This document shows positions 53,418 through 62,617 of a DNA stretch of 64,000 nt, piece by piece. Source of the stretch: JAMXLO01 sp963812475 (GTDB taxonomy: Bacteria; Pseudomonadota; Alphaproteobacteria; Acetobacterales; Acetobacteraceae); assembly GCA_963812475.1 (NCBI GenBank), contig CAWEVI010000006.1, positions 94,824-158,823 on the forward strand, in the 5' to 3' direction. The notes beneath the pieces are model-generated. The model was not told the DNA's origin. It was given only the letters and a program-made list of their open reading frames with translations, and made no database searches. The translations under genes and the position numbers were made by a program. Within the stretch, counting starts at the first letter, position 1; the number at the start of each line of letters is the position of its first letter.

Positions 53418-54199
53418 GTACCTACCAACCCGATAAGGCCGCCGATGCGCTGCACGAGGCGCGCCTGCGCCGGACGCAGATCGCCCCGCTCGCCGCGGCC
53501 ATCGCCCCGCGCACCGAAGCAGAGGGTGCGGCGGTTCAATTTGCACTGGCTCAGCGCGCCGGCGCCGCCTCCCCCGCTGGCTTCAAGATCGGCGCGACGG
53601 CCAGGCGGATGCAGGAATACCTCGGCCTGAGCGGTCCGGCCGCGGGCTTCATGGCCGCCGGCAATCTGTATCGCAGCGGCGCCACCGTACGTTTCGCCGA
53701 CTATCTCCGTCCCGGTGTGGAATGCGAACTGGCCGTGCGTCTCGTCCGCGACCTTCCACCCGGTCCCTGCACGCGGGAGCAGGCCGCCGCCGCGGTCGGC
53801 GACCTGGTCGCCGGCATCGAGATCGTCGAGAACCGCTACGGCGAACTTGGTGAGTTCGGCACGCCGACGCTGATCGCGGACCAGGTGTTCCATGCTGCCG
53901 CGGTGTTGGGCGAACCGGGCATTCAGGGCTGGCACTCCCTGGACGTTGCAACGCTGCATGGCCGCCTTATCGTGGATGGCCATACGCGCGATGAAGGAGT
54001 TGGGGCCGATCTGATGGGCCATCCACTGAACTGTCTCGCATGGCTGGCCGGTTCATCCGTGGCGGCCGCGTTCGGCGGCCTACGGGCCGGACAGGTGGTG
54101 ATGCTCGGCAGTGTCACCCCGCCGATCTGGCTGACCGGACCGGCGAGTGTGACTGTGGATTTCGCGCCACTGCCGCCGGTACAGGTGCGGTTGGACTGA
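53414..54199 (+). CDS. 2-keto-4-pentenoate hydratase-like (fumarylacetoacetase-family) protein
   Basis: This is a 261-residue protein of the MhpD/2-oxopent-4-enoate hydratase group. It starts with GTG at 53414, overlapping rlmB. Family parts: GFKIGATARRMQEYLGLSGP, the metal-binding motif region PGVECELAVRL (VExE-like), VAGIEIVENRY and LGSVTPPIWLTGPASVTVDF. The substrate is not known. Translational coupling to the rRNA methyltransferase is odd functionally but clear. Confidence 0.85.
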   Translation: MSTYQPDKAADALHEARLRRTQIAPLAAAIAPRTEAEGAAVQFALAQRAGAASPAGFKIGATARRMQEYLGLSGPAAGFMAAGNLYRSGATVRFADYLRPGVECELAVRLVRDLPPGPCTREQAAAAVGDLVAGIEIVENRYGELGEFGTPTLIADQVFHAAAVLGEPGIQGWHSLDVATLHGRLIVDGHTRDEGVGADLMGHPLNCLAWLAGSSVAAAFGGLRAGQVVMLGSVTPPIWLTGPASVTVDFAPLPPVQVRLD

Positions 54200-54296
54200 T
54201 CAGGCTACGTTCCTGTCATGTTCCGTTAAATATCTGCGCCGATACTGGCCTCCGACCGCACCGCCGCCAGTACGTCAAAACATAGGGTCCTGTGTC

Positions 54297-54521
54297 ATGT
54301 TCCCCGACTGGAACAACCTGCCCGACGAACTGCAACTCGCCTTGGCACATGAAGCGTTGGACCGCGCGGCCGCCAACGTCGCCGCGCAAGCGGAGCTGCT
54401 CGCAGACGAGTTCGATTGCGGCAATCTCGCCGACCACGGCGGTGCGGAAGCGCTCCGCCTATTTGCGGCGGTGGTCCGCATAGGCGGAAAAGATAAACTC
54501 ATCGCCGTTGGGCACGCGTGA
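54297..54521 (+). CDS. Small hypothetical protein (74 residues)
   Basis: A short acidic, alanine-rich protein: MFPDWNNLPDELQLALAHEA then LDRAAANVAAQAELLADEFDCGNLADHGGAEALRLFAAVV. It is helix-rich with no membrane segment. The Cys in EFDCGN is single. I do not recognise the family. The frame has good codon use compared with overlapping alternatives. Confidence 0.5.
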   Translation: MFPDWNNLPDELQLALAHEALDRAAANVAAQAELLADEFDCGNLADHGGAEALRLFAAVVRIGGKDKLIAVGHA

Positions 54522-54573
54522 GAAATGTCCACAACCAGAGTGGGCAGCGTATCGGCGCGGTTCTGCCGATCGA

Positions 54574-55176
54574 TCAGCCACCGTCCTTCGGCACCGTGCT
54601 GGCAATGGCTGGATTCTGAGCGAATCCCTCGAACCATGCGGCAAGCTTGGGATGCGTCGGCCGCCAAGCTTGCGCTGCATACCGAAAGTCCAGATAGCCG
54701 AGCGCGCAGGCCACCGTGATCGAACCAATATCGACTGCCCGGTGCGGCGGGTCAGCCTCCAGCGCATCGAGCGTGCGGTCCACCGCTGCCTTCTGACGTG
54801 CGATCCATGCGACACGCCCATCGTCCTGCGGCTTCTGCAGCTCGCCACGACGCGGCACAGACGCATCGAGGATGCCGTCGCCCATCGCCTGAAATTTCAG
54901 CGCCCGCCAGCGTGCCGCTCCGTGCGCGGGAAACATCGGCAGCGCATCGCCGACGCTGTCGAGGTACTCACAGATGACCGGGCTGTCGAACAGCGCGACA
55001 CCATCGTCGGTAACCAGTGCCGGCACCTTCGACAACGGATTGATCGCCACGAATTCCGGCAGCGAGGCGTTCGCGTCGGTCGCCACGAGTTCGATCTGCC
55101 CGTCAATCTCGCGCATGATGGCGCAGGCACGCACTTTGCGCACATACGGGCTGGTCGGGGAGAAACACAGTTTCAC
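54574..55176 (-). CDS. Glutathione S-transferase
   Basis: This is a 200-residue cytosolic GST. The thioredoxin-like domain has KLCFSPTSPYVRKVRA (with the active Ser in SPTSP), NPLSKVPALVTDDG and FDSPVICEYLD (the SNAIL/TRAIL-type glutathione-binding Ser). The helical C-terminal domain has ITVACALGYLDFRY. It is upstream of gloB on the minus strand only by being its downstream neighbour. Substrate unknown; it is compatible with detoxification next to a glyoxalase gene. Confidence 0.93.
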   Translation of the reverse strand: MKLCFSPTSPYVRKVRACAIMREIDGQIELVATDANASLPEFVAINPLSKVPALVTDDGVALFDSPVICEYLDSVGDALPMFPAHGAARWRALKFQAMGDGILDASVPRRGELQKPQDDGRVAWIARQKAAVDRTLDALEADPPHRAVDIGSITVACALGYLDFRYAAQAWRPTHPKLAAWFEGFAQNPAIASTVPKDGG

Positions 55177-55191
55177 TGGCGTAATTTCCCC

Positions 55192-55920
55192 TCAGAACTT
55201 GTCCTTCTTCGCCCGCAGGTCAGCAAACGTCGCAACATCGGGCGCTCGGAGGAACGGATTTGCGGCGAGTTCATCGGACATGATCGAAGGCAACGTCGGT
55301 TGGCCAGCCGCGCGCTGCTGATGCGCCTGCTCGGTGCGCGCCTTCAGCGCGGCGTTGTGGGGATCGACGCTGAGTGCGAACCGCGCGTTGCTCTCGGTGT
55401 ATTCGTGGCCGCAGCACACCTTCGTGTCGCCGGGCAAGGCCGCAAGCTTGCGCAGAGAGGCGAACATCTCCCCCGGGGTGCCTTCGCTCAACCGCCCGCA
55501 GCCCAGGCTGAACAGCGTGTCTCCGGAGAGCAGGATCTCGCCATCGGGGATGAAGTAGTTGATCTGGCCGCGCGTGTGGCCTGGCGTGTCGATCACCCGC
55601 GCGCTCGCGTTGCCGAACGCAACCGTGTCGCCTTCCTTCACCGCCTGATCCAGCTTCGGCAGGCGGTGCGCATCCGCCGCCGCTCCGACCACCTTCGCGC
55701 CCGCGAACCGCGCACGCACCTCGTCCACACCCGCGATGTGGTCGGCGTGGTGGTGTGTCAGCAGGATCAGGTCAAGACGGCCGCCCGCCTTCTCCAATGC
55801 CGCTATGATCGGCTTGGCGTCCGCCGGATCGACGATGGCAACCGCACCGGATCCGCTGTCGCGCAGCATCCAGGCATAGTTGTCGGAAAGGATGGGAACC
55901 GGTTGTGCTGTGACTGTCAT
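55192..55920 (-). CDS. gloB: Hydroxyacylglutathione hydrolase (glyoxalase II)
   Basis: This hydrolyses S-lactoylglutathione to lactate and glutathione in methylglyoxal detoxification. The 242-residue metallo-beta-lactamase protein starts at 55920 (MTVTAQPVPI). The metal motif THxHxDH is LLTHHHADHIAGV; later GHTRGQINY and the C-terminal KVCCGHEYTESNARF supply further ligands. It starts 15 bases upstream of the GST stop side, so they form a detoxification pair, and it is divergent from the methyltransferase gene. Confidence 0.95.
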   Translation of the reverse strand: MTVTAQPVPILSDNYAWMLRDSGSGAVAIVDPADAKPIIAALEKAGGRLDLILLTHHHADHIAGVDEVRARFAGAKVVGAAADAHRLPKLDQAVKEGDTVAFGNASARVIDTPGHTRGQINYFIPDGEILLSGDTLFSLGCGRLSEGTPGEMFASLRKLAALPGDTKVCCGHEYTESNARFALSVDPHNAALKARTEQAHQQRAAGQPTLPSIMSDELAANPFLRAPDVATFADLRAKKDKF

Positions 55921-55984
55921 GGGCGGCAGTCTAGCATCGCCAGAGGGCCATGGAAAACCGCCGGCCGTGCTATAGGCTTGGGTC

Positions 55985-56695
55985 ATGGCTGCGGATGCAC
56001 ACGCTGCGGCGGATTTCTATGGCACGGCCCGCGGGGCGGTAGCGGCCAGGCTGCTGCGCGAGCGGCTGTCCCTGCTATGGCCCGATCTGCGCGGCCAATC
56101 GGTGCTCGGCATCGGCCACGCGGCCCCCTATCTGCGGATCTGGCGGGAGCAGGCGGCGCGATGCATCGCATTGACACCGGCGCAGATGGGCGCGGCGCGC
56201 TGGCCGACGGGTTCGCCAAACCTGTCCTGCACTGCCGAGGAGGACGCCCTGCCGTTTCCCGACCTGATTTTCGACCGCGTTCTGCTGGTGCACGGGCTCG
56301 AGGCGGCGGAGAGTGCGCGCCGCCTGCTGCGCGAGACGTGGCGCGTGCTGAAGGACGACGGTCGGCTGCTCGTCATTGTGCCGAATCGCAGCGGCATGTG
56401 GGCCTACTCGGAGCACACGCCGTTTGGTCACGGGCAGCCCTACTCGTTCGGTCAGGTCGGCCGGTTGCTGGCCGCGTCGCTGTACCGCGTCGAGCGGCGG
56501 GACACCGCGCTCTATATGCCGCCGTCGGACTGGCGCCTTGTTTTGCGCGGCGCCCACCTGTTCGAACGCACCGGGCGGAACTGGCTGCCCGGGTTCGCGG
56601 GGGTAACGATCACCGAGGCAGTCAAGGATATCTATGCCGCCATGCCGGTCGAGGCTGTGCCACGGCGCAGGCTGGTGCTGGCCGAGGCGGCATGA
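55985..56695 (+). CDS. Class I SAM-dependent methyltransferase
   Basis: This is a 236-residue methyltransferase of the Methyltransf_11-like kind. Motif I appears as SVLGIGHAAPYL (residues about 39-50), the acidic motif and post-motif as LTPAQMGA, then AEEDALPFPDLIFDRVLLVHGLE (motif II) and LLRETWRVLKDDGRLLVIVPNRSG (motif III). It is divergent from gloB, the arrangement seen in many alphaproteobacteria. The methyl acceptor is unknown. Confidence 0.88.
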   Translation: MAADAHAAADFYGTARGAVAARLLRERLSLLWPDLRGQSVLGIGHAAPYLRIWREQAARCIALTPAQMGAARWPTGSPNLSCTAEEDALPFPDLIFDRVLLVHGLEAAESARRLLRETWRVLKDDGRLLVIVPNRSGMWAYSEHTPFGHGQPYSFGQVGRLLAASLYRVERRDTALYMPPSDWRLVLRGAHLFERTGRNWLPGFAGVTITEAVKDIYAAMPVEAVPRRRLVLAEAA

Positions 56696-56776
56696 TCCCG
56701 CCGACCCGCCGGTGCCGTCGCGTGACGGCTCCGGCGGCGGGACCTGGGTCTGTCGGGGGGGATCGGCAACAATGTT

Positions 56777-57978
56777 GTGAGGTCGAACATCCTCGCGACC
56801 GTCGTCTATGCGTACGCCTTCCTTTTCCCGAACGCGCCCGCGGATCGCCCGAACCCGTTCGATCCGCGGCTGCGCGCCGCCGCGGGACTTTCCACCTGGC
56901 CCTTGCGCGCGGCCCGGCTGCATCCGACGGCGTGCACATCGATCTGCGTGCCGGCGAGTGCGCGTTGCCATTCGGCACTTTTTCGATCAGCTTCGAGCCG
57001 CATGCGCCGCGCCGGGCGCGTTTCGATCGGACCCGCTTCGTTCCCGCGGCGGAGTTGTATATCGAGAGGCTGCAGAACCGGTATCGCGACACGGGCATCG
57101 GCGCACCGCTCGCGGCCGATCTGATCGTGACCGGAGACCCGCGTGGCTTCCAGATCGCCCGCAAGATGAAGGTCCCCGCCACCACGCTGCTGCGGTTGGA
57201 TGCTTCGCCGGCTGCCGTCGCCAGCGGGCGGTTCAACGGCCAATTCCTGCTGTTCGCGGGCAATGAGGACCGCACGGTGGCGATTGCCGGCGAGCAGGTG
57301 CCGTTGGAGAACGAACCCAGCGCGGCCTTCGCCTTCGCGATGAGCAATCCGGACATTTGGCAAGCCGAACTGACGGGCCTTTTCAAAGGCGATCTGTTCG
57401 AGAATTTACCGACCCAGCTTGCTGCCGTGGAACCCTATCGCCCGAGCCGGATTCCCGGTCGTGTCCAGGGGACGGCACGGCGGCGGCGGATCGCTGGCCC
57501 AACTGATCGGGAGGTTCGTTACGCTGCCGCTAAGGGTGACAAAGCTGGCGGCCGAAACGCTGACCGGCAATCGCGATGCCATGCGGCTCGATCCGGATGA
57601 TGTTCGGCTGGGCAGCGTTTACGGCATGACGCCGGGCAGCCCGTTGATCACGGCCTTGGCCGGCATTCCAGTCGCAGCCTCAGTCACGGCCAATTCGATC
57701 GTCGCGGTCCAGGGCGACGGCCCGATCGAAACCGGCAACGATGGAGTGGTGCAATACAGCAGCACACATATCGACGAGGCCGAATCCGAACTGGTCGTCT
57801 GGTCCGGACCTTCATGCAATCAAATCCAAAGACGGTGGCGGAGGTACGCCGCATTCTTCTGCCGCAGTGGCAGCTGGCCTGTCCGCGAGGTTGTTCGCCG
57901 ATCGGCGCAACGACCGTGGCGGGGAAGGCAACGCCGCCCGTTCCCTCGATCCGGCATCTGCCGCCGGCTTTACCCTAG
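56777..57978 (+). pseudogene. Alpha/beta-hydrolase (lipase-like) pseudogene, internally deleted and frameshifted
   Basis: Pieces of one lipase-like protein appear in three frames: SNILATVVYAYAFLFPNAPADRPNPFDPRLRAAAG (56777 on), then GTFHLALARGPAASDGVHIDLRAGECALPFG...LAAVEPYRPSRIPG, then SLAQLIGRFVTLPLRVTKLAAETLTGNRDA...VYGMTPGSPLITALAGIPVA..SIVAVQGDGPIETGNDGVVQYSS, ending SNPKTVAEVRRILL. The catalytic core between PYRPSRIP and the ..SLAQLIGRF block (including the GxSxG elbow) is missing, judged from relatives I recall, so this is a true loss, not only a read error. Its 5' start is also missing. It lies between the methyltransferase and DUF4105 genes. Confidence 0.8.
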
Positions 57979-57990
57979 GGACCGAAACGC

Positions 57991-58989
57991 TTGATCGCCT
58001 GGCACGTCTTGCGATGGGTGGGCATCGCCGCAGCCGGCGCGGCAATGCTGCTTGCCGGACTGTGGGGGGCGTTGGCGATCTGGTTTCGCCTCGCGCCGAC
58101 GCCGCCACTGCGCGACATCCTGGCCGGTGGACTGCTGCTCCTGGCCCTGGTGGCGACCACCTGTCTGGTCCTGCGCCGGTGGCGTGTTGTCGCGCTATGC
58201 GCCGTGTGTTTCGCGGCGGTCTTCGGATGGTGGGTAGCGCTGCATCCATCCAACGACCTGGACTGGGCAGACGACGTGGCGCGAACGGCAAGCGGGACCG
58301 TCGAGGGCGACCGATTGACCGTGCATAACGTGCGCAACTTTCTCTGGCGCAGCGATACCGATTTCGAACCGAGATGGGAGACACGCAGCTACGATCTCAA
58401 CGCATTGACGAGTCTTGATCTGATCATGTCCCACTGGTCCGGTGAGTCGATTGCCCACACCATCCTCAGCTTCGGGTTCTCCGACGGTCAGCACCTCGCG
58501 TTCTCTATCGAGATCCGCAAGGACAAGACCGAATCCTATTCCGCGCTGGCTGGATTCTTTCGTGCCTACGAGCTTTCGTTCATCGCCGCGGACGAGCGCG
58601 ATGTGGTGGGTGTGCGGACCAATGTGCGTGGCGAGGATGTTCGCATCTACCGGCTGCGCGCCGCGCCTGCCGAAGCGCGTGCGCTTTTGCTTGAATATGT
58701 CGCGGAAGCGGATGATCTGGCGCGCACGCCGCGCTTCTACAATTCGCTGACCACCAACTGCACCACTCAGATCTTTCGCATGATCAGCGTGCTGCAGCCA
58801 GGCCTGGCATTGGACTACCGGATGCTGCTGTCCGGCCTTGTTCCGGACTACATTTATGAGCGTGGCCGATTGGATTCCGGCCTGCCGTTCGCGGCGCTGC
58901 GAGACCGGTCGCACATTCGGGGCAAGGCGAGCAGCACAGATCCTGATTTCTCACGGAAGATCAGGGAAGGCGTTCCGGCGCCCCAATAG
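57991..58989 (+). CDS. DUF4105-containing membrane protein
   Basis: This is a 332-residue protein with a TTG start. Three N-terminal membrane segments (AAGAAMLLAGLWGALAIWF, LLLLALVATTCLVL, VVALCAVCFAAVFGWWVAL) lead to a DUF4105 domain (SNDLDWADDVARTASGTVEGDRLTVHNVRNFLWRSDTDF, HTILSFGFSDGQHLAFSIEIRKDKTE, RFYNSLTTNCTTQIFRMI). The Cys in TTNCTTQ and the His residues resemble a papain-like fold, so a protease-like activity is possible. No clear operon partner. Confidence 0.85.
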   Translation: MIAWHVLRWVGIAAAGAAMLLAGLWGALAIWFRLAPTPPLRDILAGGLLLLALVATTCLVLRRWRVVALCAVCFAAVFGWWVALHPSNDLDWADDVARTASGTVEGDRLTVHNVRNFLWRSDTDFEPRWETRSYDLNALTSLDLIMSHWSGESIAHTILSFGFSDGQHLAFSIEIRKDKTESYSALAGFFRAYELSFIAADERDVVGVRTNVRGEDVRIYRLRAAPAEARALLLEYVAEADDLARTPRFYNSLTTNCTTQIFRMISVLQPGLALDYRMLLSGLVPDYIYERGRLDSGLPFAALRDRSHIRGKASSTDPDFSRKIREGVPAPQ

Positions 58990-59103
58990 CCCTGCATGTG
59001 AAGGACCAGGCGCAGCATCGCGTTTCGGTCAGAGCGGCTGACAAAGCCACCGCAACCGTGGCAGCCTTGCCTGCCAACATGAACCACGCACGGAGCACCC
59101 GAC

Positions 59104-60213
59104 ATGCACACGGTCCACATCGATCGAGGCAAGAGGCTCTGCGACGAGCCGAACTGCGGCCACAACCGCTACCACCCGGACATCGCGCCGGTGGTGGAAA
59201 TCGGCGAGGGCGAGGAAATCGCGCTGGATACGCGCGACGCGCTTGACGGCCAGATCACGCCGGCCACCACCGTCGCCGATTTCGCCTCGCTGGATGCCGG
59301 CGCGGTGCATCCGCTCACCGGCCCCGTGTTCGTCAAGGGCGCGCAGCCCGGCGACATGCTGGAGATCGAGTTCACCGACATCATCGCCCAACCCACCGCC
59401 TTCAGCGCGATCATGCCGGGGCTCGGCTTTCTGCGCGACGTGATGACCGAGCCCTTCCTGGTGCACTGGCAGATCAAGGACGGCTGGGCCAGTTCAGAGC
59501 AGTTACCGGGCGTGCGCGTTCCCGGCGCGCCATTCATGGGGGTTTCCGCGGTCGCGCCCTCGGCGGACCAGCTCACGGCATGGACTGCGCGCGAGCAGCG
59601 GGTGATCGACGCCGGCGGCTTCGCACTGCCGCCCGATCCCACTGGCGCGGTGCCGGCGGGTCCATGTGGCCTGACTGGCCTGCGCACCCTGCCGCCGCGC
59701 GAGAACGGCGGCAATTTTGATGTCAAACAACTCACCAAAGGCGCAAAGCTCTATCTGCCGGTGTTCAAGGAGGGGGCGCTGTTTTCCACCGGCGACGCCC
59801 ACTTCGCGCAGGGCGACGGCGAGGTCTGTGTCACCGCCGTCGAGATGGGTGCCACCGCCGTGGTGCGCTTCAAGGTCCACAAGGGACTCGCAACCCGGCG
59901 GAAATTCAGCGCGCCGGTGTTCTCGCGTACCACCTACTTCGCCGATCCGCGCTACGCCGCGCCGGAACGCTTTCTCGGGGTCATGGGGATGCCGATCAAT
60001 GCGGGCGGCGAGATAGAGGCGGAGAACCTCACGCTCGCCTGTCGCAACGCGGTGCTCAACATGATGGAACTGCTGCAGGAGCGTGGCTTCACCCGCCAGC
60101 AGGCCTACGTGATCTGCAGCGTCGCCGTCGACCTGCGCATCTCCAACGTGGTCGATGTGCCGAACTATGTGGTTTCGGCACTGCTGCCGGAGGCGATCTT
60201 CGGCGGCGATTGA
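59104..60213 (+). CDS. Acetamidase/formamidase family protein
   Basis: This is a 369-residue amidohydrolase-like enzyme of the FmdA_AmdA family, which releases ammonia from formamide or acetamide. Blocks: HPLTGPVFVKGAQPGDMLEIEFTDI, GVRVPGAPFMGVSAVAPS, the metal-binding GNFDVKQLTKGAKLYLPVFKEGALFSTGDAHFAQGDGEVC, and QAYVICSVAVDLRISNVVDVPN. No amide-transport genes are adjacent. Confidence 0.92.
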   Translation: MHTVHIDRGKRLCDEPNCGHNRYHPDIAPVVEIGEGEEIALDTRDALDGQITPATTVADFASLDAGAVHPLTGPVFVKGAQPGDMLEIEFTDIIAQPTAFSAIMPGLGFLRDVMTEPFLVHWQIKDGWASSEQLPGVRVPGAPFMGVSAVAPSADQLTAWTAREQRVIDAGGFALPPDPTGAVPAGPCGLTGLRTLPPRENGGNFDVKQLTKGAKLYLPVFKEGALFSTGDAHFAQGDGEVCVTAVEMGATAVVRFKVHKGLATRRKFSAPVFSRTTYFADPRYAAPERFLGVMGMPINAGGEIEAENLTLACRNAVLNMMELLQERGFTRQQAYVICSVAVDLRISNVVDVPNYVVSALLPEAIFGGD

Positions 60214-60234
60214 TCCCGAACAAGGCACGCCACG

Positions 60235-60297
60235 ATGGCCTTCGATCCGGTCTTTCTGACCCGCATTCAGTTCGCCCTCGTTCTCAGCTTTCACATC
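60235..60297 (+). pseudogene. 5' fragment of cydA (cytochrome bd-type ubiquinol oxidase subunit I)
   Basis: The ATG at 60235 opens MAFDPVFLTRIQFALVLSFH followed by I. This is the N-terminus of a cytochrome bd oxidase subunit I, normally followed by LFPAFTIGLA. Here the next codons (AGVGAMIRG...) no longer match, so about 21 codons remain. It is preceded by the normal gap after the formamidase gene, which implies an older cydAB gene lost by deletion or replacement. Confidence 0.6.
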
Positions 60298-60633
60298 GCA
60301 GGCGTCGGCGCAATGATCCGCGGCATCCACAATGGGGGTCGACCGGATGATAATCGCAACCCGCTTGCGAGGCCGCCACGTCGCGCCAAACGGGGCGCGC
60401 AGCACAATATAATAGCCGCTGACACGCGGATCGACCGGAACGCACCTGCGCATGCCGGCATTCTGGTCGACCGCCACCGCCGTGAATTTGCCCGGCGCAT
60501 CGGACCCATCCCTGCGGTGATTGTCGCAATCGGTTTAGCTACTGTCGGCAATGCACCGTTACGCTACGGCGCTTGGACGAAGCACGGCTGGCGAACCCAC
60601 ACATTGCGCTCGCCGACGGTTCGTTCGCCTGGA
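60298..60633. other. Unassigned region after the cydA fragment
   Basis: About 335 bases with open but unconvincing frames on both strands. One minus-strand stretch (about 60305-60477) reads protein-like (VSGYYIVLRAPFGATWRPRK) but has no recognisable family. It may be a remnant of the DNA that replaced the rest of cydA. Confidence 0.3.
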
Positions 60634-60849
60634 TCAGCCGGCCGCCATCTCCCTGGTCGCCCGTACCGGCAATTTCAGGACCTTGCACAGCGCGGACAGG
60701 TTTTCGTCACGCGGCCGACAGTGATCCCGCTCCCAGAAATAGATGCTGGCCGTGCTGACGCCAACCTGTTCTGCAACTTCTGCAACCGACAAACGACGCT
60801 TGATCCGAGCGTCGCGGAGATAACGAGCAAAATTTGGCTTACGAGGCAA
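60634..60849 (-). CDS. Small XRE-family transcriptional regulator
   Basis: This is a 71-residue single-domain helix-turn-helix protein. The HTH_3 domain is clear: ARYLRDARIKRRLSVAEVAEQVGVSTASIYFWERDHCRPRDENLSALCKVLKLPV. It probably represses a nearby or its own gene. No partner is apparent; the cydA scrap lies to its 3' side. Confidence 0.8.
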   Translation of the reverse strand: MPRKPNFARYLRDARIKRRLSVAEVAEQVGVSTASIYFWERDHCRPRDENLSALCKVLKLPVRATREMAAG

Positions 60850-61222
60850 TGATGCTCTCCCTTTGTTTTACGGCGTGAGACCATAGTCGTTGAATGATCG
60901 GATGACAAGCACCCTAAGTGTGATCGTGGCCCGAGTTCCACGTAAAAGACCATCGAGGCAAGAACGATCACACGCATTTTTATGCGAGCGCCAATCCACC
61001 AATGGATCGAAAGGCCGCCCTATAACAGCTGCGCGTGCCCCGGTGTGGGCGCTCATGCGACGGATCATTAGAATCCAGCCCGAAAGTGGGGACGAATCCG
61101 GAGGCCGGCCTGGGCATGGAGTTTTATGGCGATCAGCGGCACAATGATGGCCCCGCGGTCGCAGGGCGGATGATCGCGATCATTTGCTTGACGAATTCTG
61201 TTGCTCGAAGGTAATATCTCCC
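60850..61222. other. Intergenic region after the XRE regulator
   Basis: About 370 bases, AT-richer at its left end, without a convincing gene. It includes the promoter areas of the divergent XRE gene and of the hypothetical gene at 61223. Confidence 0.35.
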
Positions 61223-61615
61223 GTGAGAGACGCTATCGGCCAATTTCCAGCGCGCAAACTCAGCCCAGACGAACACGCTCTTGTGGTCGAATGGTTGGCG
61301 GCAGCCGGTGACGTAATTTCGGCGTTTGTAAGCAACCGTCGCAGCGATGACCCTGCACTCCATCATAGGATCGTCATCACGACCGGCCCGGACGATGGAC
61401 CATCGCACTATATTCATGCGCCGAGCGGCCGGGACATCTGGATCGTTTTCGCCTCTGGCCCACGGACGAGGGTTCGGCGTTTTCAAAGCCTGCGGGCTGC
61501 ATTGAACTCCATTCGGCCTGTCCTTGCGGAAGCAGGGTCGGCAAATGTGCATGGCAAGGCCAAGCGGGCCGCCGGCAAGCGCCGGGTGGCCTCCAACCAG
61601 CCCAAGGTAGACTAG
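61223..61615 (+). CDS. Hypothetical protein (130 residues)
   Basis: A GTG at 61223 (VRDAIGQFPARKLSPDEHALV) is the preferred start; a TTG 13 codons upstream is possible. The product is mixed alpha/beta with VVEWLAAAGDVISAFVSNRRSDDPALHHRIVITTGPDDGPSHYIHAPSGRDIWIVFASGP and a basic Lys/Arg-rich tail. I recognise no family. Confidence 0.5.
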   Translation: MRDAIGQFPARKLSPDEHALVVEWLAAAGDVISAFVSNRRSDDPALHHRIVITTGPDDGPSHYIHAPSGRDIWIVFASGPRTRVRRFQSLRAALNSIRPVLAEAGSANVHGKAKRAAGKRRVASNQPKVD

Positions 61616-61724
61616 GATCGGCTGAACGTGCGCGCGCACGAATTCGCAACGCGGCCACAGCGGATGATGATTATAGCGCGGAATGGTTGCCGGGGCGTCC
61701 GACGCATGTTTCGGGCCGTCCGGA

Positions 61725-62147
61725 TCAGGTCCGGTCCATCGTGAACGAGTAAACGCAGGCGGATCCGTCAATCAATCCGGTCATATGCGTGCCGGTGATG
61801 CGCCCGGTCATCACACCGCTCCCGATATCGCTACGGAAGGAACCGTCCGGCGCGATGGCAGCCGAGTACACCATGGTCGGGTTGCCCGGCGTGTTCGGAT
61901 GCGGCATCGCATAGCCGAACTTGTTGCCGGTCACCCGTACTGTCATTTGCGGGTCCGTTTCGCACCACTGCCGTTGTATTCCAGACCCAAGTCCGGTGAT
62001 CTGAACCGTACCGCTGTACGCACCGTCCCATGATACCAAGCTTGGTGGCGGCGTCGAACCGCTTGGCACCGATTTTGTCGGTGTATTGCAGCCTGCGACC
62101 GCAATGATCGCAATTGCAGCCGTCAACCCATGATGGCCGAAGCGCAT
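61725..62147 (-). CDS. Putative lipoprotein (140 residues)
   Basis: This exported protein starts at 62147 behind GGAGAG. The leader MRFGHHGLTAAIAIIAVAGC ends in a lipobox (VAGC, Cys20). The mature part is a beta-rich domain with repeats of the kind SWDGAYSGTVQITGLGSG and SAAIAPDGSFRSDIGSGVMTGRITGTHMTGLIDG, and three cysteines. The role is unknown; outer-membrane anchoring is expected. Confidence 0.75.
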   Translation of the reverse strand: MRFGHHGLTAAIAIIAVAGCNTPTKSVPSGSTPPPSLVSWDGAYSGTVQITGLGSGIQRQWCETDPQMTVRVTGNKFGYAMPHPNTPGNPTMVYSAAIAPDGSFRSDIGSGVMTGRITGTHMTGLIDGSACVYSFTMDRT

Positions 62148-62321
62148 AGTGAAGCTCTCCACGCGTTGCAATCCAAGACGACCCGCCCCGGCGAAGCGCC
62201 ACTTCGATCGCCTGGACACTTTATCCGCCTCAAATACAACACCAAGGTCGCGTCACGCCTTGATGTAGGTCAATGCGTGGCCAGACTTTCATCGAGGCGG
62301 CTCGACGATCGTGACCGCCTC

Positions 62322-62597
62322 TCACTGGGTGCCAGACGAGTGCTTGCCCGCCGCATATCCCTGTTGATAGGAGGCTTGCTCGTTCTTCTTCACCGAGTCG
62401 TAGATGAGGCCACCGGCCAGACCCGCCGCGGCACCGGCGACCGCGCCCAGGGCCGCATTGCCGCCGATCGCGCCGAGAATGGCGCCCCCGCCGGCGCCGA
62501 TGGCGGTTCCCGACAGCGCGCGCTGCTGCGTGTTGCTGAGGTCCGAACAGCCCACCAGGAACAGACCGCAAGCCATCAGTGCGAGTGCGATTTTCAT
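62322..62597 (-). CDS. Glycine-zipper lipoprotein
   Basis: This is a 91-residue exported lipoprotein. The lipobox is LFLVGCSDL (Cys17). A long Gly/Ala-rich zipper (GTAIGAGGGAILGAIGGNAALGAVAGAAAGLAGGLIYDSV) follows, as in OmpA-like or Rcs-associated small lipoproteins, then a charged tail. Such proteins often cross or stiffen the outer membrane. The start at 62597 is set by the leader. Confidence 0.82.
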   Translation of the reverse strand: MKIALALMACGLFLVGCSDLSNTQQRALSGTAIGAGGGAILGAIGGNAALGAVAGAAAGLAGGLIYDSVKKNEQASYQQGYAAGKHSSGTQ

Positions 62598-62617
62598 CTG
62601 CTTGCTCCTATCGGGTC

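Noticed and set aside
54508..57600. A very long open plus-strand frame (over 1000 codons)
   Set aside because: Its first 2.2 kb runs through GST, gloB and methyltransferase genes in another frame; only its last part overlaps the lipase pseudogene.
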